From: JBAXPW01 sp037132015
GTDB taxonomy: Bacteria; Patescibacteriota; Microgenomatia; UBA1406; GWC2-37-13
Assembly (NCBI GenBank): GCA_037132015.1
Contig: JBAXPW010000015.1
Coordinates: 1 to 25,112, forward strand
Length of the DNA: 25,112 bases
Reading direction: 5' to 3'
In this document: piece by piece, positions 16,374-23,266 of the stretch
Layout: every line of letters starts with the position of its first letter
How positions within the stretch are numbered: position 1 is the stretch's first letter
The notes under the pieces: generated by a model
Told to the model about the DNA's origin: nothing
The model's input: the letters and a program-made list of their open reading frames with translations, nothing else
Database searches by the model: none
Made by a program: the position numbers and the translations under genes

Positions 16374-18140
16374 TTACAATGTTTTAAGCTTTTTTTCCAC
16401 TTCGGATCGTTGTTTTGCTAAAATTGTCATTTTTTCAGCCTTCTCATCGTCAGAAAGCTCCCTATTGATATTCAAAAAAGCCGACTGTCGTATAATTGCA
16501 TCCAATTTTACTAAAAACACTTGTTTCTCTATCAGATTCCTCATGTTTGTTTCAGGTATCTCATATAAAAATAATTCATTTGCCAACGGTTGCAACTCAG
16601 GAGGTAAATCATCAAAGAATTCTTTTTGGACATATTGTCCTGTGAATTTTGCTAGTCGCTGTGCTATTTTCTCCAAAGCTGGAATCTGAAAATCCTCATA
16701 AATTAGTATCTCAAGAACACTTCTGGATGCTTCTACCGGTTTGTCATCTTGTAATACTAATGCCATGAGATATTTTTCACGTTTTATCACATCATCGGTT
16801 GATTGTTTTTCGACGGAAGGTTTCACCTTAAAACTTTGTAATAATTCTGATTTAAGTTGTTTGCGCAAAATATCATAGATACTTTGTTCATTGACATCCA
16901 GAATAGTGGCCAGCTTACGCACATAATGAGATTGTACTATTGGATTGGTAATATGCGATAAATAAGGAATCACCTCATCTCCTATTCCTTTTTTTTCGAT
17001 CGATGATCCGCCAGCAAATTTTCGTTTTGCGTGAGAGATAAAAAAATCATAAATTGATATCGGATTTTTTATAGCCTTCTTAAATTGAATTTCATCCTTC
17101 TTAATTGCTTCATCGGGATCCTTTGCAAAATCAAATGTTACCACGCTTGTTGCAATCTCAAGTTTTTCTGCTTCTGCGATTCCTCTGCGTATAGCCTCTG
17201 CACCCGCTATATCTGCATCAAGCGCAAGTGTGATTTGTTGTGTATATCGTTTCAACACCTGAAGTTGTTCTTTTGTTACCGCAGCGCCCTTTATTGCCAC
17301 TACATTTGAAATCCCATGTTGAAAGGGTGTGATCATATCAAATTCTCCTTCTACGATAAGTACATTTTGTTCTTTACGAATTGCTTCTTTCGCGAGATGT
17401 ATACCATACAGACTTTCACGTTTGTGATATATTATTGTTTCAGGTGTATTGACATATTTTACTGCTTTTGCATCCTTTTCCAACAATCTTCCCGAAAATC
17501 CAGAGATATTACCACGTTGATCCATTATGGGAAACATCAATCGTCCTCTAAACCGATCATAATAAGAACCGTTATCATTTTGTACCGTGAGGCCTGCATC
17601 AAAGATATCTGAAGCTGATATCTGTTTTTTTTTTAAAAATTTGTACAGAGAATCCCACGATTGTGGAGCATATCCGAGATAAAAAGTCTCAATTATCTTT
17701 TCAGTAGTTCCTCTACCTTTTACATATGTCATTGCTTCTTTTCCAACATCTGATTTGGTAAGTAAAAAATGATAATAATCAGCTGACAACTTATTTATTT
17801 TGTATAAAATTTGTTTTTTATCGAGAGTTTTGTCCAACACTTCGTTTGTGTCAAACTTTACTCCTGAGAGTTCTGCAAGTTCTTTAAGCGCTTCTGTAAA
17901 GCTAATATTTTCCCATTTCATAAAAAAAGCTATAACATCTCCACCGACTCCACACGCTCCAAAACAATGCCAAATCTGTCGATCTTGAGATATATAAAAG
18001 GATGGACTTTTCTCTTGATGAAAAGGACAAATGGCTTTGTAATTTCGTCCGCTTTTTTTCACTTGGATATATTTTCCGATAAATTGAACAATATCTATTT
18101 TTTGTTTGACTTCTTCGATAACACTCTGACTTTGTTGCAT
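16374..18140 (-). CDS. dnaG: DNA primase DnaG
   Basis: This 588-residue primase makes RNA primers at the replication fork. An N-terminal zinc ribbon has C38, H41, C59 and C63. The catalytic core includes 'YYDRFRGRLMFPI' (about 193–205). The TOPRIM domain carries E264-G-E266-F-D268 and D308-A-D310-x2-G313, which bind the metals. The C-terminal 200 residues fit the helicase-binding region but are divergent. The last zinc pair is spaced C-x3-C ('CFGACGVGGD') rather than the usual C-x2-C. The start sits 11 nt after the −10 of a good promoter. rpoD follows closely and is probably co-transcribed, and the PilM/LytR_C fusion gene diverges from the same intergenic region. Confidence 0.96.
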   Translation of the reverse strand: MQQSQSVIEEVKQKIDIVQFIGKYIQVKKSGRNYKAICPFHQEKSPSFYISQDRQIWHCFGACGVGGDVIAFFMKWENISFTEALKELAELSGVKFDTNEVLDKTLDKKQILYKINKLSADYYHFLLTKSDVGKEAMTYVKGRGTTEKIIETFYLGYAPQSWDSLYKFLKKKQISASDIFDAGLTVQNDNGSYYDRFRGRLMFPIMDQRGNISGFSGRLLEKDAKAVKYVNTPETIIYHKRESLYGIHLAKEAIRKEQNVLIVEGEFDMITPFQHGISNVVAIKGAAVTKEQLQVLKRYTQQITLALDADIAGAEAIRRGIAEAEKLEIATSVVTFDFAKDPDEAIKKDEIQFKKAIKNPISIYDFFISHAKRKFAGGSSIEKKGIGDEVIPYLSHITNPIVQSHYVRKLATILDVNEQSIYDILRKQLKSELLQSFKVKPSVEKQSTDDVIKREKYLMALVLQDDKPVEASRSVLEILIYEDFQIPALEKIAQRLAKFTGQYVQKEFFDDLPPELQPLANELFLYEIPETNMRNLIEKQVFLVKLDAIIRQSAFLNINRELSDDEKAEKMTILAKQRSEVEKKLKTL

Positions 18141-18151
18141 ATATGTTCCGA

Positions 18152-18180
18152 TTTATACCACCTAATACAACCGAGATCAA
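18152..18180 (-). promoter_or_regulatory. Promoter for dnaG–rpoD
   Basis: On the minus strand: TTGATC (18180–18175), 17-nt spacer, TATAAA (18157–18152), then 11 nt to the dnaG ATG at 18140. The expected leader is only about 4 nt. Confidence 0.6.
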
Positions 18181-18200
18181 GCGCCTATTTAAATTCTCAC

Positions 18201-18230
18201 TTGTTTTCTCAATTTCATCTCTATTATAAT
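18201..18230 (+). promoter_or_regulatory. Leaderless promoter for the PilM-like/LytR_C fusion gene
   Basis: TTGTTT (18201–18206), 18-nt spacer and a perfect TATAAT (18225–18230), followed by exactly 6 nt and the ATG at 18237. It is back to back with the dnaG promoter. Confidence 0.6.
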
Positions 18231-18236
18231 AGTTTT

Positions 18237-19694
18237 ATGCTATATATCTTTGTTGATAGAAATCAAATCAAATTACTTTTCGCAAAAAAGACACTTTTAG
18301 GTCAGTATGAAAGCCCATTCTATCAAAAGGCCCATCAGATGGATCTCGTAACAAATGGACAAATAGTAAGCACCGATGTGCTTGCGTCGGCCATAAAAGA
18401 AGGTCTCAATACCCTTCCTTCAGGTCAAGTTAAAGAATGTATGCTTATTCTTCCGCACGAAGCACTTACTTTTATTCGTGCAGATGTGCCAGCAGACATC
18501 GCAACATCAGCTGTCAACGCATTTATTCTTGACAAAGCACGTACTCAACTAAAGGGCGATGTTGATACGTATGCATATGATTATGTTGTTACCGATGCAG
18601 AAAATATTAAACAAGTATTTTTTTATGCAATAGAGGGAGATGTAGTAAAAAAATATCATGAGGTTTTTAACCTGTTAGGACTTCAACTTCAAGGCATTAT
18701 TCCTGAAACTCTTTGTTATTTTAAACTTTTTGATAAAACTCTACGAAAAGATAAGAAAGAATTTATTTTATATGTAAATTATGAAAAAGATAAGTTGATT
18801 GGTTATGCATTTGATTCTTTTGGACCACTTCAAAAAGACAAGTGGATTGTGAATATCACTGACGAAGCAAGCGTTATCACTGCTATCAAAGAAAAAGGTG
18901 CACAATACGAAGCAGACGGTCAAAAAATGAACCGCCTTATCATCTCTGGAGAAAATTCTGATTCAATTCGACAAGATACTTTTACTAAAGACGTTGGAAT
19001 CTGGACAAACCCACTCAAACGAATACTTCCTAATTTTTATCATGAATATCTCAAGTTGCTTGTAGTTCCTAATAATCAAGTATTACCTATTCTCCAGTTT
19101 GAAGCGACAATAGGAGCCTTTATCTTTACTATTGAAAATAAAATGTTTACCTATTTCAAGAAGAAACTCGGATCTGGAACCAAACCTCCCGGAGGAAAGA
19201 TATCTTTTCAACTTCCCCTCAAAGAGGCTGGGATATTTGTTGTTTCGTTTGGTATTTCATTTATTGTGTTATATGGTTTTTCACGTATTAACTGGGGTGG
19301 ATTTTCTTTTTCAGCGCCAACTATTACTCAAGCATCTCCAACTCCGCGACCAACAATCGTTGTCGCATCACCAACACCGACAGTAATGCCAACTCCAGCA
19401 CTTGCTCGTAAAGATATTCGTATTAGGATATTGAATGGTACTGGAGCATCAGGAAAAGCTTCTTTAATCAGAAAAGCATTGCAAGATCTTGGCTATGAAA
19501 ATATTTTGACAGGCAATGCTCCCTCATATGACTATAAAGTTACTGAGATTCAGATAAAAAATAGTAAAAAAGAAGCAACTGATATTATCAAGACAGATTT
19601 GAAAAGTAATGTAACAAATCCAAAAATAACAGTTCTTGACGAAAAAAATGTCGCAGATATCGTAATTATTTTTGGAGAGGATTACAGCTTCTAA
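18237..19694 (+). CDS. PilM/GspL-like cytoplasmic domain fused through one TM helix to a LytR_C domain
   Basis: This 485-residue protein has an unusual architecture. Residues 1–about 300 look like an actin-like PilM/GspL domain: a 'LYIFVDRNQIKLLF' opening strand, 'CMLILPHEALTFIRADVPA' (like the PilM 'lPsslvf.R.l.lP' strand–helix), and 'DYVVTDAENIKQVFFYAI' before a second lobe. One transmembrane helix lies at about 331–352. A Pro/Thr/Ala/Ser linker (about 355–390) leads to a C-terminal LytR_C-like domain at about 392–483 ('IRIRILNGTGASGKASLIRKALQDLGY' pattern, ending 'VADIVIIFGEDY'), which would be outside the cell. The frame is open for 90 codons upstream, but that stretch overlaps dnaG on the other strand; the ATG at 18237 sits 6 nt after TATAAT. 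The family calls come from pattern recognition. It may link an intracellular assembly platform to the cell wall. Confidence 0.72.
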   Translation: MLYIFVDRNQIKLLFAKKTLLGQYESPFYQKAHQMDLVTNGQIVSTDVLASAIKEGLNTLPSGQVKECMLILPHEALTFIRADVPADIATSAVNAFILDKARTQLKGDVDTYAYDYVVTDAENIKQVFFYAIEGDVVKKYHEVFNLLGLQLQGIIPETLCYFKLFDKTLRKDKKEFILYVNYEKDKLIGYAFDSFGPLQKDKWIVNITDEASVITAIKEKGAQYEADGQKMNRLIISGENSDSIRQDTFTKDVGIWTNPLKRILPNFYHEYLKLLVVPNNQVLPILQFEATIGAFIFTIENKMFTYFKKKLGSGTKPPGGKISFQLPLKEAGIFVVSFGISFIVLYGFSRINWGGFSFSAPTITQASPTPRPTIVVASPTPTVMPTPALARKDIRIRILNGTGASGKASLIRKALQDLGYENILTGNAPSYDYKVTEIQIKNSKKEATDIIKTDLKSNVTNPKITVLDEKNVADIVIIFGEDYSF

Positions 19695-19855
19695 AATTCA
19701 TTGAGCGCTCTAACATAATAATTTATATATAGGATGGACTTTTTGTTCGTTAGAACCCAACGAGTAACCCCGACAATGCACAAAAAATCATCCGATAGAT
19801 TCTCAAAAATAAACTCAATAATGTATCTTTGTATTTTTATTCCCCTTACATTTGA

Positions 19856-19891
19856 TATAATAAGCCATAATAGTTCAATCTGATTGAACTA
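19856..19891 (+). promoter_or_regulatory. Candidate prfB promoter with adjacent perfect palindrome
   Basis: A TATAAT at 19856–19861 is followed by an inverted repeat with 9-bp arms, TAGTTCAAT and ATTGAACTA (19871–19891), around a 3-nt centre. The predicted transcription start is about 19868, so the repeat is either an operator at the start of transcription or a hairpin at the very 5' end of a leader of about 105 nt. No clear −35 is visible. The rest of 19695–19855 shows only a 5-bp hairpin (19747–19763) and no gene. Confidence 0.45.
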
Positions 19892-19974
19892 AAAATTGGC
19901 AGTACTGATCGCGATTCAATTTGCGAGAAGTATACATCAAAGCGTATCATAAAATGTGCTACAGATTTTACTCT

Positions 19975-20985
19975 ATGGAACTTAATCAAGAAGAACTACA
20001 AACCAAACTAAACAGTATCTTATCGAAAGCCAATCTTCCAAATAAAAAGATCGAGGTATCTGATCTCGAAAAACAAACCTATGATGCTAACTTCTGGCAA
20101 GATAGTTATTCAGCTTCCAAAATAATGAAAAGAATAAATGATCTTAAAAAAGAGATCGATGACATTGAAATGATGCAATTATTAGTTGAAGAAAATGCCC
20201 TTGAAGACGCTCTAAAACTCATCAATCAATATGAGGTTTTGCTCTTCCTTTCAGGAACATATGACCGAAGTGATGCTATATTCTCGATTCATTCGGGTCA
20301 AGGTGGTACAGAAGCAATGGATTGGGCCAGTATGATGATGCGCATGTATACCAGATATTTTGCTCTCAAGGGATGGAAATATGAAGAAGTTGATAGAGTT
20401 GATGGTGATGAAGCTGGTATAAAAAGTGTTACATTTAATGTCTCGGGCACATTTGCATATGGCTATCTCAAAGTTGAGTCAGGAGTACATCGTCTTGTCA
20501 GACAGTCCCCTTTTAATGCAGATAAATTAAGACAAACTTCTTTTGCGTTAGTAGAAGTAATTCCCCTTATTGAAGATCAATCAGTAAATGTAGTTGACGA
20601 AGATCTAGAATGGCAATTCTTTAGAGCAGGTGGCAAAGGTGGTCAAAATGTAAATAAAGTTGCAACAGCAGTACGATTGATTCATAAACCTTCAGGAATA
20701 GTTGTATCGTGTCAAACAGAGCGACAACAAGGACAAAATAGAGAAAGTGCTTTAAAAATTTTGAAATCCAAATTATTTCAACTTGAAGAAGAAAAACATG
20801 CAAACGAAGTTGCTTCATTTAAAACTGAAAAGATGGCTTCATGGGGAAGACAGATCAGATCATATGTACTTCATCCCTACAAACTCATTAAAGATCTTCG
20901 CACAGACTACGAAGATACAAAAGTAGATCACATACTTGATGGTGATCTTGATGGATTCATCGAGGCATTTTTGAAAAAAAGTTAA
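19975..20985 (+). CDS. prfB: Peptide chain release factor 2 (RF2)
   Basis: This 336-residue class-I release factor ends translation at UGA and UAA. The N-terminal helical domain is followed by 'IHSGQGGTEAMDWASMMMRM', a family hallmark. 'VRQSPFNADKLRQTSF' contains the SPF tripeptide that reads the stop codon and marks RF2 rather than RF1. 'RAGGKGGQNVNKVATAVR' holds the catalytic GGQ. The C-terminus 'IRSYVLHPYKLIKDLRTDYE' is typical. The reading frame is continuous: there is no programmed UGA frameshift near codon 25 as in many prfB genes. ATG 19975 is chosen from alignment to known RF2 N-termini; ATG 19954 and TTG 19921 are in-frame alternatives. The presence of RF2 and TGA-ended genes supports the standard code. 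Confidence 0.95.
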   Translation: MELNQEELQTKLNSILSKANLPNKKIEVSDLEKQTYDANFWQDSYSASKIMKRINDLKKEIDDIEMMQLLVEENALEDALKLINQYEVLLFLSGTYDRSDAIFSIHSGQGGTEAMDWASMMMRMYTRYFALKGWKYEEVDRVDGDEAGIKSVTFNVSGTFAYGYLKVESGVHRLVRQSPFNADKLRQTSFALVEVIPLIEDQSVNVVDEDLEWQFFRAGGKGGQNVNKVATAVRLIHKPSGIVVSCQTERQQGQNRESALKILKSKLFQLEEEKHANEVASFKTEKMASWGRQIRSYVLHPYKLIKDLRTDYEDTKVDHILDGDLDGFIEAFLKKS

Positions 20986-20996
20986 ATAGAATCATA

Positions 20997-21025
20997 TTGT
21001 AATTACTCCTGATCCTTGCTATCCT
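20997..21025 (+). promoter_or_regulatory. Leaderless promoter for the small anchored protein
   Basis: TTGTAA (20997–21002), 17-nt spacer containing an extended −10 TG, TATCCT (21020–21025), then 6 nt to the ATG at 21032. Confidence 0.58.
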
Positions 21026-21031
21026 ATACAT

Positions 21032-21475
21032 ATGACAATAATAAAAAGTCTTGATACACCAGTTGCCAAGTCTAGCTTACCATTCACAATAGCAATAATA
21101 AGTATTGCAATTATCATAGGACTTTTTTCAGGTTATGGAATTAGTCTTGCAACAAAATCAAAATCATCTACAACTACAACCTCATCAACTACTAAATTAA
21201 GTAATGCAAAAGTATTAGAAAGTGTTGGAGTGAACGATCCCAAAACATTTCCTGATTCAGCAGAAGGAATAATCCAAGAAGGTGGTTCTGAAGGAGAAGG
21301 ATCATTTAATCTTGTGCGCACTGGAGGAGCTTCTCAAACGGTATATCTCACATCATCAGCAGTAGACATGAATCCATTCATCAATAAAAAAGTACGAATA
21401 CGTGGAAAAACACAATATAGTCCGAAAGTTTCATGGCTCATGGACGTAGGATATGTAGAAGTATTGGCAAAATAG
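21032..21475 (+). CDS. Small membrane-anchored protein of unknown function
   Basis: This 147-residue protein has one transmembrane helix at about 17–41. A Ser/Thr/Lys-rich spacer (about 42–58) leads to a small extracytoplasmic domain of about 90 residues with alternating beta-strand character ('GSFNLVRTGGASQTVYLTSS', then 'FINKKVRIRGKTQ', ending 'VGYVEVLAK'). This pattern recalls a compact OB-fold-like barrel, but I recognise no family. No catalytic motif or Cys is present. It has its own leaderless-type promoter and sits between prfB and the ftsEX genes, on the same strand as both. An envelope role is the most that can be inferred. Confidence 0.7.
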   Translation: MTIIKSLDTPVAKSSLPFTIAIISIAIIIGLFSGYGISLATKSKSSTTTTSSTTKLSNAKVLESVGVNDPKTFPDSAEGIIQEGGSEGEGSFNLVRTGGASQTVYLTSSAVDMNPFINKKVRIRGKTQYSPKVSWLMDVGYVEVLAK

Positions 21476-21532
21476 TTTACTATAATTTGATATCTCGAAC
21501 ATATCTCTAAACTAACGGAACAGGTAGTAGAA

Positions 21533-21595
21533 ATGAAGTTTTTCTTATTTTTCGGAGGAATTATAGTTCTGAGAAAAATAGGAAAGAATCTCTGA
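21533..21595 (+). CDS. Possible 20-residue hydrophobic microprotein
   Basis: An ATG at 21533 opens a 20-codon frame (MKFFLFFGGIIVLRKIGKNL) ending in TGA at 21593–21595, in the leader region before ftsE. The peptide has a hydrophobic core and a basic tail, like small membrane proteins. An 8-bp inverted repeat (TATTTTTC/GAAAAATA) overlaps it. A TATAAT at 21481–21486 could provide transcription. Chance occurrence in AT-rich sequence cannot be excluded. Confidence 0.25.
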   Translation: MKFFLFFGGIIVLRKIGKNL

Positions 21596-21622
21596 CAAAA
21601 TCTGGAACACAAAGAATATAAT
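21592..21622 (+). promoter_or_regulatory. Possible promoter for ftsE–ftsX
   Basis: CTGACA (21592–21597), 19-nt spacer, TATAAT (21617–21622). The predicted start is about 21629, leaving a leader of about 20 nt before the ftsE ATG at 21651. The spacer is longer than optimal. Confidence 0.4.
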
Positions 21623-21650
21623 AAGTTAGTGTGTATTGGTACCTGTAGTT

Positions 21651-22334
21651 ATGATCATATTCGATAATGTAGTCAAACGGTATCCGTTGGGTAATGTCGC
21701 TTTGGATAGCGTATCATTTGAGATAGAAGATAACGACTTCGTTTTTTTAGTTGGACCATCTGGCGCAGGAAAAACCACTATACTTCGCCTCCTCCTACGA
21801 GAATATGCTCCTACGAGTGGGAGTATTATTGTTGATGACACAGACATCGCATCCAAATCCTTCAAGAATATTTCTCATCTTCGTCAAAATCTTGGCGTTG
21901 TATTTCAAGACTTCAAAATTCTTTCTGATAGAAATGTATTTGAAAATATCGCCATCAGTCTAAAAGTGCAGGACAATAATCTTGACCACACACAACTCAA
22001 AGATGCAGTACAAAAAGTCCTTGAAATGGTTAATTTACCAGAAAAAGGCATGCTATTTCCTGCTCAATTATCTGCAGGAGAATTACAACGTGTAGCAATA
22101 GCACGAGCTATTGTCGGACACAGAGACATCATAATAGCAGATGAACCCACTGGAAATCTTGATCCAAAAACAACATGGGAGATAATGAAACTTTTCAAAA
22201 AAATTGAAGGAAAAAAAACAATCATCATTGCAACACACAATACAGATATTGTAAATAGCTTGAAAAAGCGCGTTCTAGTAATGAAAGAAGGAAAACTTGT
22301 CAAGGATATTCGAAAAGGAGGGTACGAACTATGA
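21651..22334 (+). CDS. ftsE: Cell division ABC-type ATPase FtsE
   Basis: This 227-residue ATPase partners FtsX to control peptidoglycan hydrolysis during division. It has Walker A 'GPSGAGKTT' (35–43), the Q-loop with the FtsE-typical 'VFQDFKIL' (84–91), Walker B 'IIIADEPTGNLD' (160–171) and the switch His in 'IIATHNTD'. The ABC signature is LSAGELQR (140–147) instead of the usual LSGGEQQR. The ATG at 21651 is chosen over a TTG five codons upstream because the protein then begins at the first beta strand. It overlaps ftsX by 4 nt (ATGA), so the two are translationally coupled in the conserved order. Confidence 0.94.
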   Translation: MIIFDNVVKRYPLGNVALDSVSFEIEDNDFVFLVGPSGAGKTTILRLLLREYAPTSGSIIVDDTDIASKSFKNISHLRQNLGVVFQDFKILSDRNVFENIAISLKVQDNNLDHTQLKDAVQKVLEMVNLPEKGMLFPAQLSAGELQRVAIARAIVGHRDIIIADEPTGNLDPKTTWEIMKLFKKIEGKKTIIIATHNTDIVNSLKKRVLVMKEGKLVKDIRKGGYEL

Positions 22335-23227
22335 TTGGTTTTTTTCAATCGATCAGACGAGCTCCTTATCAATTTGTAGCTGCGTTTATGGTGTTGTTTT
22401 TTACGTTATTTCTTATTACGTCACTTATCATCACCCTGAGTTTTATATATGGTTTATTAGGATATGTAGAAACACGTCCTCAAGTAACCGTTTATTTTCA
22501 GACAAAAGCATTAGAAAATGATATCTTCAAAATACGCGATGAATTAGTAAAAACAGACAAAACTACTTCGGTAAAATATATATCAAAACAACAAGCATTT
22601 ACTATCTATAAAGAAGCAAATAAGGACACACCATTACTCCTTGAAACTATATCAGCTGATATTCTCCCTGCTTCTCTTGAAATATATGCAAAAACACCTC
22701 AGATGTTACCTGAAATTGCAAACTTTTTGAAAGATAAACAAGGAGTTGACGAAGTATATTTCCAAAAAGATATTGTTGATCGATTAATCAATCTTACTTC
22801 AATTCTTCGATACGCAAGTTTGATCTTATTCACATTTCTTATTATTATGTCTATTGTGGTGATGACAACAACGACAATGTTTAAAGTAGCGCTAAAAAAA
22901 GACGAGATAGAACTTTTACAATTGCTTGGAGCAACTAAGTTTTATATTAAAAAACCATACTTAAAAGAAGGTATGGGATATGGATTGATAGCTTCAGGCG
23001 CAGTATTTATCGTCGTTGGTTTTATTCTTGTCTATGCATTTCCATCACTTCAAACATATTTTAGAGGAATACCATCACTTGATCTCACTTTTGCCCCATT
23101 TCCATTACGTGTATGGCCTATGAATGTGAAATTCATCCTTATTGTATTTAGTATTGTTACGCTTTTTGGTATGGTTATTGGACTTATCGCAAGCTCTCTT
23201 GCAGTAGATAAATATCTTTCAAAATAA
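22331..23227 (+). CDS. ftsX: Cell division membrane protein FtsX
   Basis: This 298-residue protein has the FtsX layout: a short basic N-terminus, a first helix at about 17–45, an extracytoplasmic domain at about 50–165 beginning 'ETRPQVTVYFQTK', and three more helices at about 168–190, 222–246 and 268–292. 'KDEIELLQLLGATKFYIKKPYLKEG' between helices 2 and 3 is the typical cytoplasmic loop that contacts FtsE. FtsX passes FtsE's ATP-driven motion to an external hydrolase or its activator. The neighbouring coiled-coil peptidase is the likely partner. Its ATG overlaps the ftsE stop. Confidence 0.94.
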   Translation: MIGFFQSIRRAPYQFVAAFMVLFFTLFLITSLIITLSFIYGLLGYVETRPQVTVYFQTKALENDIFKIRDELVKTDKTTSVKYISKQQAFTIYKEANKDTPLLLETISADILPASLEIYAKTPQMLPEIANFLKDKQGVDEVYFQKDIVDRLINLTSILRYASLILFTFLIIMSIVVMTTTTMFKVALKKDEIELLQLLGATKFYIKKPYLKEGMGYGLIASGAVFIVVGFILVYAFPSLQTYFRGIPSLDLTFAPFPLRVWPMNVKFILIVFSIVTLFGMVIGLIASSLAVDKYLSK

Positions 23228-23251
23228 AGAATTATTTATACTCATTACACC

Positions 23252-23260
23252 TGCTATACT
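23252..23260 (+). promoter_or_regulatory. Extended −10 leaderless promoter for the coiled-coil peptidase
   Basis: TG-C-TATACT is followed by 6 nt and the ATG at 23267. The −35 region (TTATTT, 17 nt upstream) is weak. The gene can therefore be expressed apart from ftsEX. Confidence 0.58.
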
Positions 23261-23266
23261 AAGTAT

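Noticed and set aside
17967..18236. 90-codon N-terminal extension of the PilM-like/LytR_C protein
   Set aside because: It overlaps the dnaG 5' end on the opposite strand, has no protein-like pattern, and a perfect TATAAT lies inside it 6 nt before the ATG at 18237.
19697..19720. Terminator after the LytR_C fusion gene
   Set aside because: GAGCGCTC is self-complementary but leaves no loop, and no T run follows.
19730..19790. tRNA-like stretch with a GTTAGAACCC-type loop
   Set aside because: Only a 5-bp hairpin forms (19747–19763); no acceptor stem, anticodon arm or proper T-arm could be folded on either strand.
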